A stretch of DNA of 64,000 nucleotides from Bacteroidales bacterium (GCA_017395245.1 JAFPVR010000101.1:1-64000), one strand, 5' to 3'. Shown: positions 16,848 to 25,399, counted from the first letter of the stretch. Notes: a model not told the origin generated them from the sequence alone. A program made the numbers and translations.

Positions 16848-17469
16848 CTACATCGTGGTGGAGGGCAGCATCGGCGCGGGGAAGACCACGTTAGCTACGA
16901 TGCTTGCCCGCGACTTCAACGCGCAGCTCGTACTGGAGCGCTTCGCCGACAACCCATTCCTGGAAAAGTTCTACAAGGATCCCGAACATTACGCCCTCCC
17001 TGTGGAGATGACCTTCCTGATGGACCGCCACCAGCAGCTCAAGTCGCTGATCACCACCCGCGACCTCTTCACCGACTTCATCATCGGCGACTATTTCATT
17101 GACAAGTGTCTGCTTTTTTCCAAGAACAACCTTGCCGCCGATGAGTTCGCGCTCTTCCGTACCGTTTTCGATGCCGTCTCGGGTCCCCTGCCCAAACCCG
17201 ATCTGATCCTCTACCTCTACACCACCCCCGACCGCCTGCTGCGACAGATCGCCCGACGCGGACGCGACTTCGAACGCGACATCACCGCCGGTTACCTCTC
17301 CGACATCCAGGAGAAATACCTCACCTATTTCCGTGAAAACCAGCAGACCCCTATTCTTTTAGTAGACACTGAGAATGTCGATTTTGTCGAAAAAGAATCT
17401 GATTATCAACGCTTTAAGGATATTATCACCCAGCATTACGAACCCGGCATCCACCGCATTCTCTTTTAA
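16831..17469 (+). CDS. Deoxynucleoside kinase (dGK/dCK-like)
   Basis: 212 residues. The P-loop GSIGAGKTT is at residues 12-20, followed by LERFADNPFLEKFYKD and the segment DLFTDFIIGDYFIDKCLLF that holds the ERS/DYF-type active site region of deoxynucleoside kinases; RRGRDFERDI is the lid arginine region. It should phosphorylate a deoxynucleoside with ATP for salvage. Which base it prefers cannot be read. The ATG at 16831 is chosen over a TTG nine nucleotides earlier. Overlap with folK is common in Bacteroidetes. Confidence 0.88.
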   Translation: MKVPYNYIVVEGSIGAGKTTLATMLARDFNAQLVLERFADNPFLEKFYKDPEHYALPVEMTFLMDRHQQLKSLITTRDLFTDFIIGDYFIDKCLLFSKNNLAADEFALFRTVFDAVSGPLPKPDLILYLYTTPDRLLRQIARRGRDFERDITAGYLSDIQEKYLTYFRENQQTPILLVDTENVDFVEKESDYQRFKDIITQHYEPGIHRILF

Positions 17470-17528
17470 TTCACAACTGGGTATTGAAAATTATTTTGCG
17501 GAAGTCGTGTTTGTTGTCATATTTTTCG

Positions 17529-17536
17529 TACTTTTG
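17529..17536 (+). promoter_or_regulatory. -7 promoter element for the 17.6-20.1 kb operon
   Basis: TACTTTTG followed by CAAGG, 49 nt before the first start codon of a four-gene run. Confidence 0.6.
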
Positions 17537-17584
17537 CAAGGTTTTTTATAACAGAGGAAATAAATATAAAAGTTATATAACGTT

Positions 17585-18265
17585 ATGAAAGTTAGAACAT
17601 TACTTGCTACCTTATTGGCAATTCTGGTGGTTGTTTTGGCCATCTTCGCCGCACGCAGCATCATGCGTCCCGAAAAATTCAGAACCGTTTACGAACTCCG
17701 CAAGGAGGCCAATGTGCAGAACCTGCTGGCCATCCGCAGTGCCCAGGCCGTGTACAAGAACGTCAACAAGGTCTATGCCGATGACATCGACAAGCTGGTT
17801 GATTTCGTCAACAACGGCACCGTGCAGATCGAGAAGAACGTCGGTAACTTCCCCGACACCATGAGCGAGGCTGAGGCTTTCAAGCTCGGACTCATTCACA
17901 AGGAGGTCGTCGAAGTACCCGCCTTGGAGAAGATTCTCGACATCGACCACAAAATCCCCGCCGAAAGTTTCAAGAACTTCCAGTACATCCCCTTCTCTGG
18001 CAAGGAGAAAAAGTACGAAATCCAGACCGACTCCCTCTCAAGCAAGACCTACACCATCCCCGTGTACCGCATCGATGTGAGCCTGGACGACATGCTCAAC
18101 AACATGGACCGCTCCATCACCCCGGAGAACGCCGGTGCGTTGACTCGCCTCTGGAACAAGATTTTTTACAGCAACCTGTCGGAAGAGAAACAGTACCGCT
18201 CCCAATACGAGGGCATCTACATGGGTTCCCTCACCGAGGCCAGCACGGCCGGCAGCTGGGAATAA
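17585..18265 (+). CDS. Membrane-anchored protein, pilin-like N-terminus, unknown function
   Basis: 226 residues. A single N-terminal hydrophobic helix (about 5-24) is followed by a helical segment (VQNLLAIRSAQAVYKNVNKVYADDIDKL), an arrangement resembling type IV pilin-like or secretin-pseudopilin domains, with most of the chain periplasmic. No cysteine pair or known catalytic motif is visible. It starts a tight run with DUF3822, rsmD and pth, 10 nt before the next gene, an arrangement I recognise from Bacteroidetes genomes. A precise role is unknown. Confidence 0.75.
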   Translation: MKVRTLLATLLAILVVVLAIFAARSIMRPEKFRTVYELRKEANVQNLLAIRSAQAVYKNVNKVYADDIDKLVDFVNNGTVQIEKNVGNFPDTMSEAEAFKLGLIHKEVVEVPALEKILDIDHKIPAESFKNFQYIPFSGKEKKYEIQTDSLSSKTYTIPVYRIDVSLDDMLNNMDRSITPENAGALTRLWNKIFYSNLSEEKQYRSQYEGIYMGSLTEASTAGSWE

Positions 18266-18275
18266 AACCGCATGA

Positions 18276-18947
18276 ATGAACGATACATATAAACTATATG
18301 ACAAGGAATCCATCCGCATTGCGCCGGATGGATTCTCGTTTTATAAGCTGGACGGCAGCAAAACGGTGTCCAAAACCTTCGCCAGTACCTCCGGCGCGCT
18401 GCTCTCCACCGAGTCTCCGCAGTTCTTCGGCAACGCAGCGCAGGTCACGGTTATCGCGGCGCAAAACGTCCCGATGCTCGTGCCCGCAGAACTTTACGAT
18501 GCCGACAAGGACCGCGACTACCTCGCCCTGCAGTTCGACATCTCCAAACTCGGCGCCACCTTCACCGACACGGTGGGTGCGTACCAGGCCGTCTATTTCC
18601 TGACGCAGAACGAGACGGACACCCTCAGCCGGCTGCCTTTCCCGCACCAGACGGTGGCTGAAACCACCCTTTTCTACCGCTTTCTGTGCGCGCAAGGCCA
18701 TTCCGCCGCCCTGTTCGTGTCTGCGAACCCCGGATTTACCGACATTGTGGCCACGCAGAAGGATGAACTGCTGCTTATGAACCGCTTCCGTCCGGCCGAG
18801 CCCGAGGACACGCTCTACCACGTCCTCAACGTCATCAAACAGTGCAATTTGCGCCAGCCCGAGCTCTATCTCTGCACGTTCGGCGACAAGGACCGCAAGC
18901 TGCCGCAGCTGCTCAAAACCTACAACTTGAACCCCATTATCCTGTAG
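18276..18947 (+). CDS. DUF3822 family protein
   Basis: 223 residues matching DUF3822, a Bacteroidetes family of unknown function. Visible marks are the N-terminal ESIRIAPDGFSFYKLD, the middle VPAELYDADKDRDYLALQFD, and the C-terminal YLCTFGDKDRKLPQLLKTY. The order of strands and helices suggests an actin-like ATPase fold (inference). It lies between the pilin-like gene and rsmD with gaps of 10 and 2 nt, so it is in the same operon. Confidence 0.85.
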   Translation: MNDTYKLYDKESIRIAPDGFSFYKLDGSKTVSKTFASTSGALLSTESPQFFGNAAQVTVIAAQNVPMLVPAELYDADKDRDYLALQFDISKLGATFTDTVGAYQAVYFLTQNETDTLSRLPFPHQTVAETTLFYRFLCAQGHSAALFVSANPGFTDIVATQKDELLLMNRFRPAEPEDTLYHVLNVIKQCNLRQPELYLCTFGDKDRKLPQLLKTYNLNPIIL

Positions 18948-18949
18948 TT

Positions 18950-19528
18950 ATGCGAATTATCAGTGGAAAGAACCGGGGCCGGCACATCATCGCGCCCGCC
19001 AACCTGCCTGTGCGCCCCACCATGGACATGGGCAAGGAAAGCCTCTTCAATATCTTGAACAACTACTTCTACTTAGACAGCGTGCGGGTGCTCGACCTTT
19101 TCGCCGGCACCGGCAACATCACCTACGAGTTCGCCTCCCGGGGCGCTATTTCGGTCGTGGCCGTGGACGAGAGTCCGCTGTGCACCAAGTTCATCCAGAA
19201 GACCATCGACCAGCTGCAGTACAATGACCAGGTGACGGTCATCCGGCAGGACGCCTTCGCCTATACGGCAGCGTGTCGGCAGCAGTTCAACATCATTTTC
19301 GCCGATCCGCCGTACGACCTGCCCGATACCGAGAAAATCATTGACAACGTGTTCGAGCACAACCTGTTGCTCCCCGACGGCTGGTTGGTGATGGAGCATT
19401 CGGGCAAGCGCGACTTCTCGGAGCATCCGAAATTCTACGACCACCGGCGCTATGGAAAGCTGCATTTTTCCTTTTTTGTGAACATGTCTGAAGAAAACGA
19501 GGAAAGCGAGGGAAACGATGGAGAATGA
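18950..19528 (+). CDS. rsmD: 16S rRNA (guanine966-N2)-methyltransferase
   Basis: 192 residues. RsmD methylates G966 of 16S rRNA with S-adenosylmethionine. The SAM-binding motif DLFAGTGN is at residues 49-56 and the catalytic DPPY at 119-122; the N-terminal MRIISGKNRGRHI and RPTMDMGKESLFNIL are typical. The start is the ATG immediately after the DUF3822 stop codon. It overlaps the start of pth by 11 nt. Confidence 0.94.
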   Translation: MRIISGKNRGRHIIAPANLPVRPTMDMGKESLFNILNNYFYLDSVRVLDLFAGTGNITYEFASRGAISVVAVDESPLCTKFIQKTIDQLQYNDQVTVIRQDAFAYTAACRQQFNIIFADPPYDLPDTEKIIDNVFEHNLLLPDGWLVMEHSGKRDFSEHPKFYDHRRYGKLHFSFFVNMSEENEESEGNDGE

Positions 19529-20150
19529 GAAACGTTATCTGATTGTGGGGTTGGGCAATGCCGAGCAGCAGTACGCCGGCACGCGTCATAACTACGGTTT
19601 CGAGGTGGCCAACGCCGTGGCGAAAGCCTTCAAGGCGGAGTTCAAAAGCGACCGATTAGCCTACGTGGCCCGCGCCTCGTTCAAGGGCCGCGAGCTCGTC
19701 ATCCTGATGCCCACCACCTACATGAACCTGAGCGGAAAGGCCGTAAAGCATTGGTTGGCAGCTGAAAACGTATCGGTAGACCACTGTTTGGTCATCTACG
19801 ACGATATCGACCTGCCGTTGGGCATCTTCAAGCTGAAACCCAAGGGCGGCGGCGGTACCCACAACGGTATCGGCAACATCATCGAAACGCTCGGCCGCAC
19901 CGACATCCCGCGCATGCGTTGCGGTATCGGCAAGGACTACGCCCAGGGCTACCAGGTCGACTACGTGCTGAGCCGTTTCTCCTCCGAGGAACTCAAGCTG
20001 GTCGAACCCTGCATCGAGCGTGCCGTCAGCGCGGTGAAATCGTTCGTCACCGTCGGCATGCAGATGACGATGAACCAGTTCAACACCAAGGAGGCGGCGA
20101 TAGCGAAAAAGCTTGAGGATGCCACAAACAGCCAAGAATCAGACAGTTAG
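19518..20150 (+). CDS. pth: Peptidyl-tRNA hydrolase
   Basis: 210 residues; Pth frees tRNA from prematurely released peptidyl-tRNA. The signature GLGN..Y..TRHNYGF holds the catalytic His24, and Asn70 (TTYMN), Asp95/96 (YDDIDLP) and Asn116 (THNG) are in place. It is the last gene of the four-gene run and overlaps rsmD, which fits translational coupling. Confidence 0.95.
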   Translation: MENEKRYLIVGLGNAEQQYAGTRHNYGFEVANAVAKAFKAEFKSDRLAYVARASFKGRELVILMPTTYMNLSGKAVKHWLAAENVSVDHCLVIYDDIDLPLGIFKLKPKGGGGTHNGIGNIIETLGRTDIPRMRCGIGKDYAQGYQVDYVLSRFSSEELKLVEPCIERAVSAVKSFVTVGMQMTMNQFNTKEAAIAKKLEDATNSQESDS

Positions 20151-20183
20151 ACAGTGACGCGTTCTACATTAGACACCTTCCGA

Positions 20184-20240
20184 GAGGGCTGTGATCCCGA
20201 CACTATGTCAACCCAGGGTGAAGCGAAGCGGAGCCCTGGG
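20184..20240 (+). repeat. Dispersed leader element B, copy B1
   Basis: A small hairpin (GGGCTGTGATCCC) followed by CGACACTATGTCAA and a longer hairpin with stem CCCAGGG/CCCTGGG. It is in the sense direction and ends 27 nt before the ATG of the outer-membrane barrel gene. Confidence 0.75.
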
Positions 20241-20267
20241 AAACAACAACGAATAATCGATAAAACA

Positions 20268-20843
20268 ATGAAGAAACTGATAGTCATAGCCATCCTGCTG
20301 ATAGCCTCGTTAACGGCGAGTGCGCAGAACTGGTACCAGTTTGGGTTCAGGGTCAGCACGCAGTTCCCGTTGAACCGCGAATATGCGGAGGGCGTGCATC
20401 TTTCGACGTTGCGCACCGTGCATTTCGGGGGCTACTTCCGCGCCGGCATGCACGTTTACGGCGAAGTCGGATTCGGATACCAGTATTTCAAGAACGTGTT
20501 CACCGTCACCAATCCGGAGGGTGAGCAGGAGGATATGGTGGAAACCCGACACTTAGTGATACCCATCAAGGCGGTCGGCGACGTGCCCATAACCAAAAAG
20601 ATCCGGTTCATGCCATACGCGGGTATCGTCTACCAGCCGTTGCTGCAGGTGACGGAAAACATCTTGGGGTTTGACAAGAGTAACATCGAGAACCACCCCA
20701 CCCTGCTCACGACGGGCTTCGACTTCCGGTTCGGGTTCATCACATTGGGTGTCGATTACCGCTATTCATTCCACCATTTCTTCAAAGGTGTGGACGGGCA
20801 GCGGCCGCAGTACATCGGCATTTCCGCCGGTGTCATCTTCTAA
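20268..20843 (+). CDS. Outer-membrane beta-barrel protein
   Basis: 191 residues with a signal peptide (MKKLIVIAILLIASLTASAQ). The mature part alternates hydrophobic and polar residues and ends in ISAGVIF, a C-terminal phenylalanine strand typical of outer-membrane barrels. Length and pattern suit an eight-stranded porin-family barrel of the type common in Bacteroidetes. The start at 20268 follows from the signal peptide; leader element B1 lies just before it. Function beyond an OM barrel is not evident. Confidence 0.8.
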   Translation: MKKLIVIAILLIASLTASAQNWYQFGFRVSTQFPLNREYAEGVHLSTLRTVHFGGYFRAGMHVYGEVGFGYQYFKNVFTVTNPEGEQEDMVETRHLVIPIKAVGDVPITKKIRFMPYAGIVYQPLLQVTENILGFDKSNIENHPTLLTTGFDFRFGFITLGVDYRYSFHHFFKGVDGQRPQYIGISAGVIF

Positions 20844-20907
20844 TCCGTTCATTCACAGCGGCATGCAAAAATCAGCAGGAAATTGTCGGGCATTTGCGGA
20901 AAAAATG

Positions 20908-20915
20908 TATTTTTG
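20908..20915 (+). promoter_or_regulatory. -7 promoter element for tRNA-Val
   Basis: TATTTTTG followed by CACCG, 16 nt before the tRNA 5' end. Confidence 0.65.
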
Positions 20916-20930
20916 CACCGCAATTTTGCA

Positions 20931-21005
20931 GGGAGCTTAGCTCAGTCGGTTCAGAGCACCTGCCTTACAAGCAGGGGGTCGCTAGTTCGAGTCTAGTAGT
21001 TCCCA
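20931..21005 (+). tRNA. tRNA-Val (anticodon TAC)
   Basis: 75 nt cloverleaf: acceptor GGGAGCT with AGTTCCC (one G-T pair), D stem GCTC/GAGC, anticodon stem CCTGC/GCAGG with loop CTTACAA giving anticodon TAC, five-base variable loop, T stem GCTAG/CTAGT with loop TTCGAGT, discriminator A. CCA is not encoded. It has its own promoter 16 nt upstream and a strong terminator directly after. Confidence 0.95.
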
Positions 21006-21011
21006 CGATGG

Positions 21012-21041
21012 AAAGGTCTTCGGGAGAAGGCCTTTTTTTTT
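21012..21041 (+). terminator. Rho-independent terminator after tRNA-Val
   Basis: Stem AAAGGTCTTC / GAAGGCCTTT with a GGGA loop, followed by a run of T. The stop codon of the acyltransferase gene on the opposite strand overlaps its end. Confidence 0.85.
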
Positions 21042-21906
21042 ACGCAAACTTATGCTTCCACCGCCTATGGCTCCAGATCCAATACTCCGGCTTCCGACCG
21101 ATGGTCTCCTCCAAAAGTTCCACGTATCGCTGCGTGATGTAATAGGGCCGCTCGTCGTTTGGATGCTCCGTAATCACCTCCACATCAACACAATACTTTC
21201 CCATACGTTCTTTGACAACTTTGTAGTAAAGCACAGGAATGTCGTACTTGCGTGCGAAATATTCGGGACCGTAAATCACGCCGGTGTTCTGGTTCAGAAA
21301 CCGCGTGACGTAGCACTTCTTGGGGTCACCAGGCGACTGGTCGGCGAGCATCATGTAGGCGGCGGGGATGTGGTTCTCCTCGTAGTGCGCGAAAACCTCG
21401 CGGGCGGTGTCGGCAAAGCATACCTCCGTACCCCTGCGGGTGCGGGCGCGGTTCACCCACTTCTCGAAAACCTTGTCCGAGTTGGCCTTCCCCACCCCGA
21501 TGCCGTGGTGGCGAAACATCCCGTCCAAAGCCACAATCATCCACTCCCAGTTATTGTAGTGGCTCGACATCAGAATCACGCTCCTGCCCTCTTCGTAGAA
21601 CCGGTTCACCAACTCCGGATTGCTGCAACGATAGCGGTATTGCAGCGCCTTTTTCGGAATCAGCAGCATCTTCACCATCTCGACGGCAATCTGCGACAGA
21701 TGCCAGTAATAACGGTTCCGGAGCCGTCTCCGCTCTTTTACCGTCAATTCAGGAAAGGAGTGCAACAGATTGTCGTCCACCACCTTGCGCCGGTACCGCA
21801 CAATAGGGTTCACCACAACGTAGATGACCGGCAACAGCAGATACAGCACGGCCAACGGCAGCGCAGCCAAGGGGTAGCAGAGGAAGAAGATGAAGAAGAA
21901 GGTCAT
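21040..21906 (-). CDS. Lysophospholipid / lipid A acyltransferase family protein
   Basis: 288 residues. An N-terminal hydrophobic anchor (1-32) is followed by the HtrB/LpxL-type acyltransferase fold. The catalytic HX4E motif appears as HYNNWE (in SSHYNNWEW), and LADQSPGDPKK matches the second conserved block. The C-terminus has PEYWIWSHRRWKH, typical of these enzymes. It should add a secondary acyl chain to lipid A or a related lipid at the inner membrane. The upstream spacer holds a heptad repeat and elements D and C. Confidence 0.9.
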   Translation of the reverse strand: MTFFFIFFLCYPLAALPLAVLYLLLPVIYVVVNPIVRYRRKVVDDNLLHSFPELTVKERRRLRNRYYWHLSQIAVEMVKMLLIPKKALQYRYRCSNPELVNRFYEEGRSVILMSSHYNNWEWMIVALDGMFRHHGIGVGKANSDKVFEKWVNRARTRRGTEVCFADTAREVFAHYEENHIPAAYMMLADQSPGDPKKCYVTRFLNQNTGVIYGPEYFARKYDIPVLYYKVVKERMGKYCVDVEVITEHPNDERPYYITQRYVELLEETIGRKPEYWIWSHRRWKHKFA

Positions 21907-21914
21907 TCTTGAAT

Positions 21915-21949
21915 GGTTATGGGTTATTGGTTATGGGTTATTGGTTATT
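21915..21949 (-). repeat. Heptad repeat, word GGTTATT/G (locus 9)
   Basis: Five exact 7-nt units, alternating GGTTATG and GGTTATT on the plus strand, ending 9 nt upstream of the acyltransferase start codon. Confidence 0.85.
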
Positions 21950-21973
21950 GAAGCTTCCTTGAGCAGCCCTATT

Positions 21974-22060
21974 CCCCTTCTTTTAAAAAGGGGTGGGAAG
22001 GGCCGGGGTAGTTAAAACCACTTCCTTGAACAGCCCCGGAGGGGCAAGAGCTCGGTAGAG
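21974..22060 (-). repeat. Dispersed elements D1 and C (single) upstream of the acyltransferase
   Basis: 21974-22014 is element D: a CCCCTTCTTTT..AAAAAGGGG hairpin followed by a GGAAGGGCCGGGGTAGTT tail. 22027-22060 is a single copy of element C (ACAGCCCCGGAGGGGCAAGAGCTCGGT), the unit that forms the array at 32.9-33.35 kb. Confidence 0.6.
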
Positions 22061-22071
22061 CAGATTGCTTG

Positions 22072-22623
22072 TTATGATTGATTATCAACATTAAACGGGT
22101 AGTTTTTCGCAAAATCCAGCAGGTTCCGGTAATGTAACGGCGTGAGCTTCAAAATCTCCTCGTATTCGCCCTCGTGTTTCGCGCCGACATGCACGGGTGT
22201 GATACCCGCATTGACGGCGAACTGCATGTCGGAGAGGCTATCGCCGACCATCACGGAGTCGGCAAAGTCGAGGTCGGGGAAGTCAGCTTTGGCCTGCAAC
22301 GCCATCCCGATGTCGGGTTTGCGGCAGCCGCAGCCCGCACCGGCCTTGTGCGGACAGCAATAAACAGCGTCCAAGGGGGTGAGGTTCTCTTCAAAAGTGA
22401 CCCGCATCTGCTGGTGAATCTCCTCAATATCTTCCATCTTGCAGATGCGCTTGGCCACGCACTGCTGGTTGGTGACCACGATAATGCGGCGGAACTTCGG
22501 CCGCAGCCACTGCATGGCCGTCAGCACGCCCGGAATGAGCTCGAACTCCTCGGGCTTGCGCACGTACCCGCCTACGATTTGCACGTTAATGATGCCGTCT
22601 CGGTCTAAGAATAGGGTGTCCAT
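22072..22623 (-). CDS. gmhB: D-glycero-D-manno-heptose 1,7-bisphosphate phosphatase (GmhB-like)
   Basis: 183 residues of the HAD-IIIA phosphatase type. The nucleophile motif FLDRDGIIN is at residues 5-13, VVTNQQ is motif II, and MVGDSLSDMQFA is motif IV. The zinc-binding CCPH..CGCRKP loop is characteristic of GmhB, which removes the C7 phosphate in ADP-heptose synthesis for lipopolysaccharide. The zinc loop argues against histidinol phosphatase alone. The leader holds a heptad repeat and element A5 in the sense direction. Confidence 0.88.
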   Translation of the reverse strand: MDTLFLDRDGIINVQIVGGYVRKPEEFELIPGVLTAMQWLRPKFRRIIVVTNQQCVAKRICKMEDIEEIHQQMRVTFEENLTPLDAVYCCPHKAGAGCGCRKPDIGMALQAKADFPDLDFADSVMVGDSLSDMQFAVNAGITPVHVGAKHEGEYEEILKLTPLHYRNLLDFAKNYPFNVDNQS

Positions 22624-22629
22624 TTATGA

Positions 22630-22661
22630 GGTTATTGGTTATAGGTTATGGGTTATTGAGG
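22630..22661 (-). repeat. Heptad repeat, word GGTTATT (locus 10)
   Basis: Four 7-nt units (GGTTATT, GGTTATA, GGTTATG, GGTTATT), seven nucleotides upstream of the gmhB start codon. The same word is used upstream of the neighbouring acyltransferase. Confidence 0.85.
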
Positions 22662-22662
22662 T

Positions 22663-22723
22663 CCCCACACTGCGCTCATTTCATTCGCTTATGTGGGATT
22701 AATTGCGCTTCGCGCGTGTTGCC
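22663..22723 (-). repeat. Dispersed leader element A, copy A5
   Basis: Sense to gmhB: contains the GCGCGAAGCGC hairpin and the CCCACAT..GTGTGGGG stem, with the loop enlarged and the first GCCTC hairpin missing. It lies about 40 nt upstream of the gmhB ATG. Element D2 (22728-22780) adjoins in the opposite orientation. Confidence 0.65.
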
Positions 22724-22727
22724 TTAC

Positions 22728-22780
22728 CACCCCGCCCTGCGGGCACCCCTCCATAGGAGGGGAAAGGGCTGCTTAAGGAA
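22728..22780 (+). repeat. Dispersed element D, copy D2
   Basis: ACCACCCCGCCCTGCGGGCA followed by the hairpin CCCCTCC-AT-AGGAGGGG and AAAGGGCTGCTTAAGG. The inner sequence differs from D1 but keeps both hairpins. Confidence 0.6.
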
Positions 22781-22781
22781 T

Positions 22782-22827
22782 ATTCTTCATTCTACATTCT
22801 ACATTCTTCATTCTACATTCTTCATTT
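22782..22827. repeat. Heptad repeat, word ATTCTTC/ATTCTAC (locus 11)
   Basis: Six 7-nt units. It overlaps the last 20 nt of the antiporter gene on the minus strand, so the protein ends with residues (EEEMKNVE) encoded by the repeat. Confidence 0.8.
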
Positions 22828-24550
22828 CCTCCTCCCCATTGAGGTTCGTCTTGAACTTCCGCTCCATGGAGGCGAAGCGGTTCAGGTTGCGGCGCGAAAG
22901 CACCACGATGAAGATAACCGCCACGGCGATCAGCACAATCACCCATTTGGTGTATTTGTAGAATTTCACTAGGATGGTGAAGACGAAATAGAAGACGACG
23001 AGGAATCGGAGGAGTGTCCAAACGATAATAACCAGCATGTTGGCGCGGTTCTCCTTCACCAAGCTGCGGTAGAGCTCCAACGTCTTCGGGCTGTTGCGCA
23101 CAATGCCCACTAAGAACGGCGAGATAATCAGCAGCGAAATGACCGCGCAGATGGTGTTGAACCACCAGACGGGAATATTCTCCACGAAAGGCAGCTTTTT
23201 CAGGAATGGAACCACCGTGTTGAAGAGCACGAACAAGATGGCGAACGACAGCACCGAGAAGACCAGCACACTGGTGAGGTTGCTATTGATGATGCTGCGC
23301 CAGTTCTTTTTGCCCTCCTTGCTGGCCCCGAACAGCGCGTAAGCATCGAGGTTTTGTTTCGCCTTCGGGGAGAGCCGTTTCTCCAAACCGTTGTAAACCG
23401 GCGTGGCTAACTTAATCCAGTAGGGCGTGGTGAAAGTGGTGATGACGGAAGCGGCGATGATGACGGGGTAGACGTACGACGGCATCACATGCTGCGCCAC
23501 CGCCACGGACGCGATGATGAAGGCGAACTCGCCGATCTGCGACAGCGTGAAGCCCGACTTGATGGAATCCTCCAAGCTGGCGCCGGCCACCACCGCCGAA
23601 GCGGAGCAGACAAACGCCTTGACAACCAGCGTGATAACCACCAACGCGAGAATCAGCTTCCAATATTGTACCAGAATCTGCGGATCAATCATCATGCCCA
23701 CGGAGACGAAGAAGATGGCCGAAAAGAGGTTCTTGATACTCTCGGTGAGATGTTCAATGCGCTGGCTTTCAGCCGTCTCCGCCAATATGGAGCCTATGAC
23801 GAACGCACCCAAAGCGGAGGAGAAGCCCACATTGTTGGCGACAATCACCATGGCAAAGCAGAGACCGATGGAGATAATCAACAGATTTTCATTGTTGATA
23901 TAGTTTTTGAACTTCCGCAACAACGTGGGAATCAGGTAGATGCCGACCACAAACCAGAGAACTAAGAAGAAGACGAGCTTCACGATGCTCATCAGCATCT
24001 CCTTGCCGGGCGCGGAGTTCTTACTGGCGGCAACGGTGGAAATCAACACCATCATCACCACAGCCACGATGTCCTGGATGATCAGCACCACCGTGGTGAG
24101 ACGTGCGAACGGCTGGTCTTTGAGCTTCATGTCGTCGAAAGCTTTGACGATAATAGCCGTGGAGGACATCGACAGCATGCCGCCGAGGAAGATGCTCTCC
24201 ATAATGCCCCACCCCATGATGACGCCGAGCAGCGTGCCCACACCCATCATGCCGACAATGCCGATAAGCGCGGTGATGAAGGCCTTGCTGCCCACCGACA
24301 TCAGCTTCTTGAAGCTGAACTCCAGTCCGACCCCGAACATCATGAAGATGATACCGATTTCGGACCAGACTTCCACGTCCTCAGTGCTGGCGACCGTCGG
24401 GAAGATGTTCAAGTGCGGTCCCACGAGGAAGCCTGCCACCAAATACCCCAGCACGAGGGGCTGTTTCAACAGTTTAAAAATCACGGTCACGACTCCCGCC
24501 GATGTCAATATCAGCGCCAAATCCGCAACCAATTTCAAATTCTCAGACAT
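22808..24550 (-). CDS. CPA2-family cation:proton antiporter
   Basis: 580 residues. The first 390 residues hold about 12 transmembrane helices of the Kef/CPA2 type, with GYLVAGFLVGPH, LSMSSTAIIVKAF, IIQDIVAVVMM and GSILAETAESQRIEHL recognisable. The C-terminal part has four more hydrophobic segments instead of the usual cytoplasmic TrkA-N domain, so regulation by NAD(H) or glutathione as in KefC is not expected. It probably exchanges K+ or Na+ for H+ at the inner membrane. The C-terminus overlaps a heptad repeat. Confidence 0.9.
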   Translation of the reverse strand: MSENLKLVADLALILTSAGVVTVIFKLLKQPLVLGYLVAGFLVGPHLNIFPTVASTEDVEVWSEIGIIFMMFGVGLEFSFKKLMSVGSKAFITALIGIVGMMGVGTLLGVIMGWGIMESIFLGGMLSMSSTAIIVKAFDDMKLKDQPFARLTTVVLIIQDIVAVVMMVLISTVAASKNSAPGKEMLMSIVKLVFFLVLWFVVGIYLIPTLLRKFKNYINNENLLIISIGLCFAMVIVANNVGFSSALGAFVIGSILAETAESQRIEHLTESIKNLFSAIFFVSVGMMIDPQILVQYWKLILALVVITLVVKAFVCSASAVVAGASLEDSIKSGFTLSQIGEFAFIIASVAVAQHVMPSYVYPVIIAASVITTFTTPYWIKLATPVYNGLEKRLSPKAKQNLDAYALFGASKEGKKNWRSIINSNLTSVLVFSVLSFAILFVLFNTVVPFLKKLPFVENIPVWWFNTICAVISLLIISPFLVGIVRNSPKTLELYRSLVKENRANMLVIIVWTLLRFLVVFYFVFTILVKFYKYTKWVIVLIAVAVIFIVVLSRRNLNRFASMERKFKTNLNGEEEMKNVE

Positions 24551-24586
24551 TATTATTTCAAGGATTAAGGGTATAGTTTTGTTAAG

Positions 24587-25399
24587 TTACTGTTCAAGGG
24601 TGAGGATGCCGAAACATTTCCCGCGGTTCGTCATCTGGCACACGCGCGTGTTGCCAATGACCACCGGCGGGTTGATTTCCTCGTGCGAGTGACCGCCGAT
24701 AATCACATCTATACCAGGTACTTGGCGGGCAATCTCGAAGTCGTTGTCCGTCACCGTGGTATCCACGCCGAGGTGCGATAGGCAGACAATCAGGTCGCAC
24801 TGCTGACGTTGCAGTTCCGCTACCGTGGCGCTGGCGGCCTGAAAGGGATTAAAGTAGGTGACCTCGTTGGCGATTTGTGGTGCCACATAGCCGTCCAAGT
24901 TCACCCCGAGGCCGAAAATGCCGATTTTATGACCACCGCGCTCAATGATGACGTATTGCTTGACCACTCTGTCTAACTTCTTGTTGGCGAACCTGTAGTT
25001 TGCGCACACCACGGGGAAGTTGGCGGTTTTGAGACGGGCGGCGAGGGCCGCGCAGCCATTGTCGAACTCGTGGTTGCCGAGGGTGGCCGCATCATAGCCC
25101 ATCGCGTTCATCAGCCGGACCTCCATATAGCCCTTGAAGAAGTTGAAATACGGGGTGCCCTGCGAGAAGTCGCCGGCGTCGAGCAGCAGCGTGTTCGGGT
25201 TCTCCGCCCGCACCTCGCGGATGGCCGCCTCGCGCCGCAAAAAGCCCCCCACATTGACATCGCCTTTGTAGGAATAGGGCTCAATCTGGCTGTGCGTGTC
25301 GTTCGTGTGCATGATGACCAACGGCTGCGCCTGCCCCGCTGAAATCATTAACACACTGAATATCAAAAAACTGAATAATAACCTTATTGTATTTTTCAT
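24587..25399 (-). CDS. Periplasmic metallophosphatase (5'-nucleotidase N-terminal domain only)
   Basis: 270 residues with a signal peptide (MKNTIRLLFSFLIFSVLMISAGQA). Metal-binding motifs of the calcineurin-like 5'-nucleotidase family are in order: MHTNDTHSQIEP, DAGDFSQGTPYF, GNHEFDNG, and GGHSHEEIN. The substrate-binding C-terminal domain of 5'-nucleotidases is missing and is not encoded next door; in Bacteroidales the two domains are often separate adjacent genes. So the enzyme may be a stand-alone phosphohydrolase or may use a partner elsewhere. The start follows from the promoter at 25417-25424. Confidence 0.85.
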   Translation of the reverse strand: MKNTIRLLFSFLIFSVLMISAGQAQPLVIMHTNDTHSQIEPYSYKGDVNVGGFLRREAAIREVRAENPNTLLLDAGDFSQGTPYFNFFKGYMEVRLMNAMGYDAATLGNHEFDNGCAALAARLKTANFPVVCANYRFANKKLDRVVKQYVIIERGGHKIGIFGLGVNLDGYVAPQIANEVTYFNPFQAASATVAELQRQQCDLIVCLSHLGVDTTVTDNDFEIARQVPGIDVIIGGHSHEEINPPVVIGNTRVCQMTNRGKCFGILTLEQ

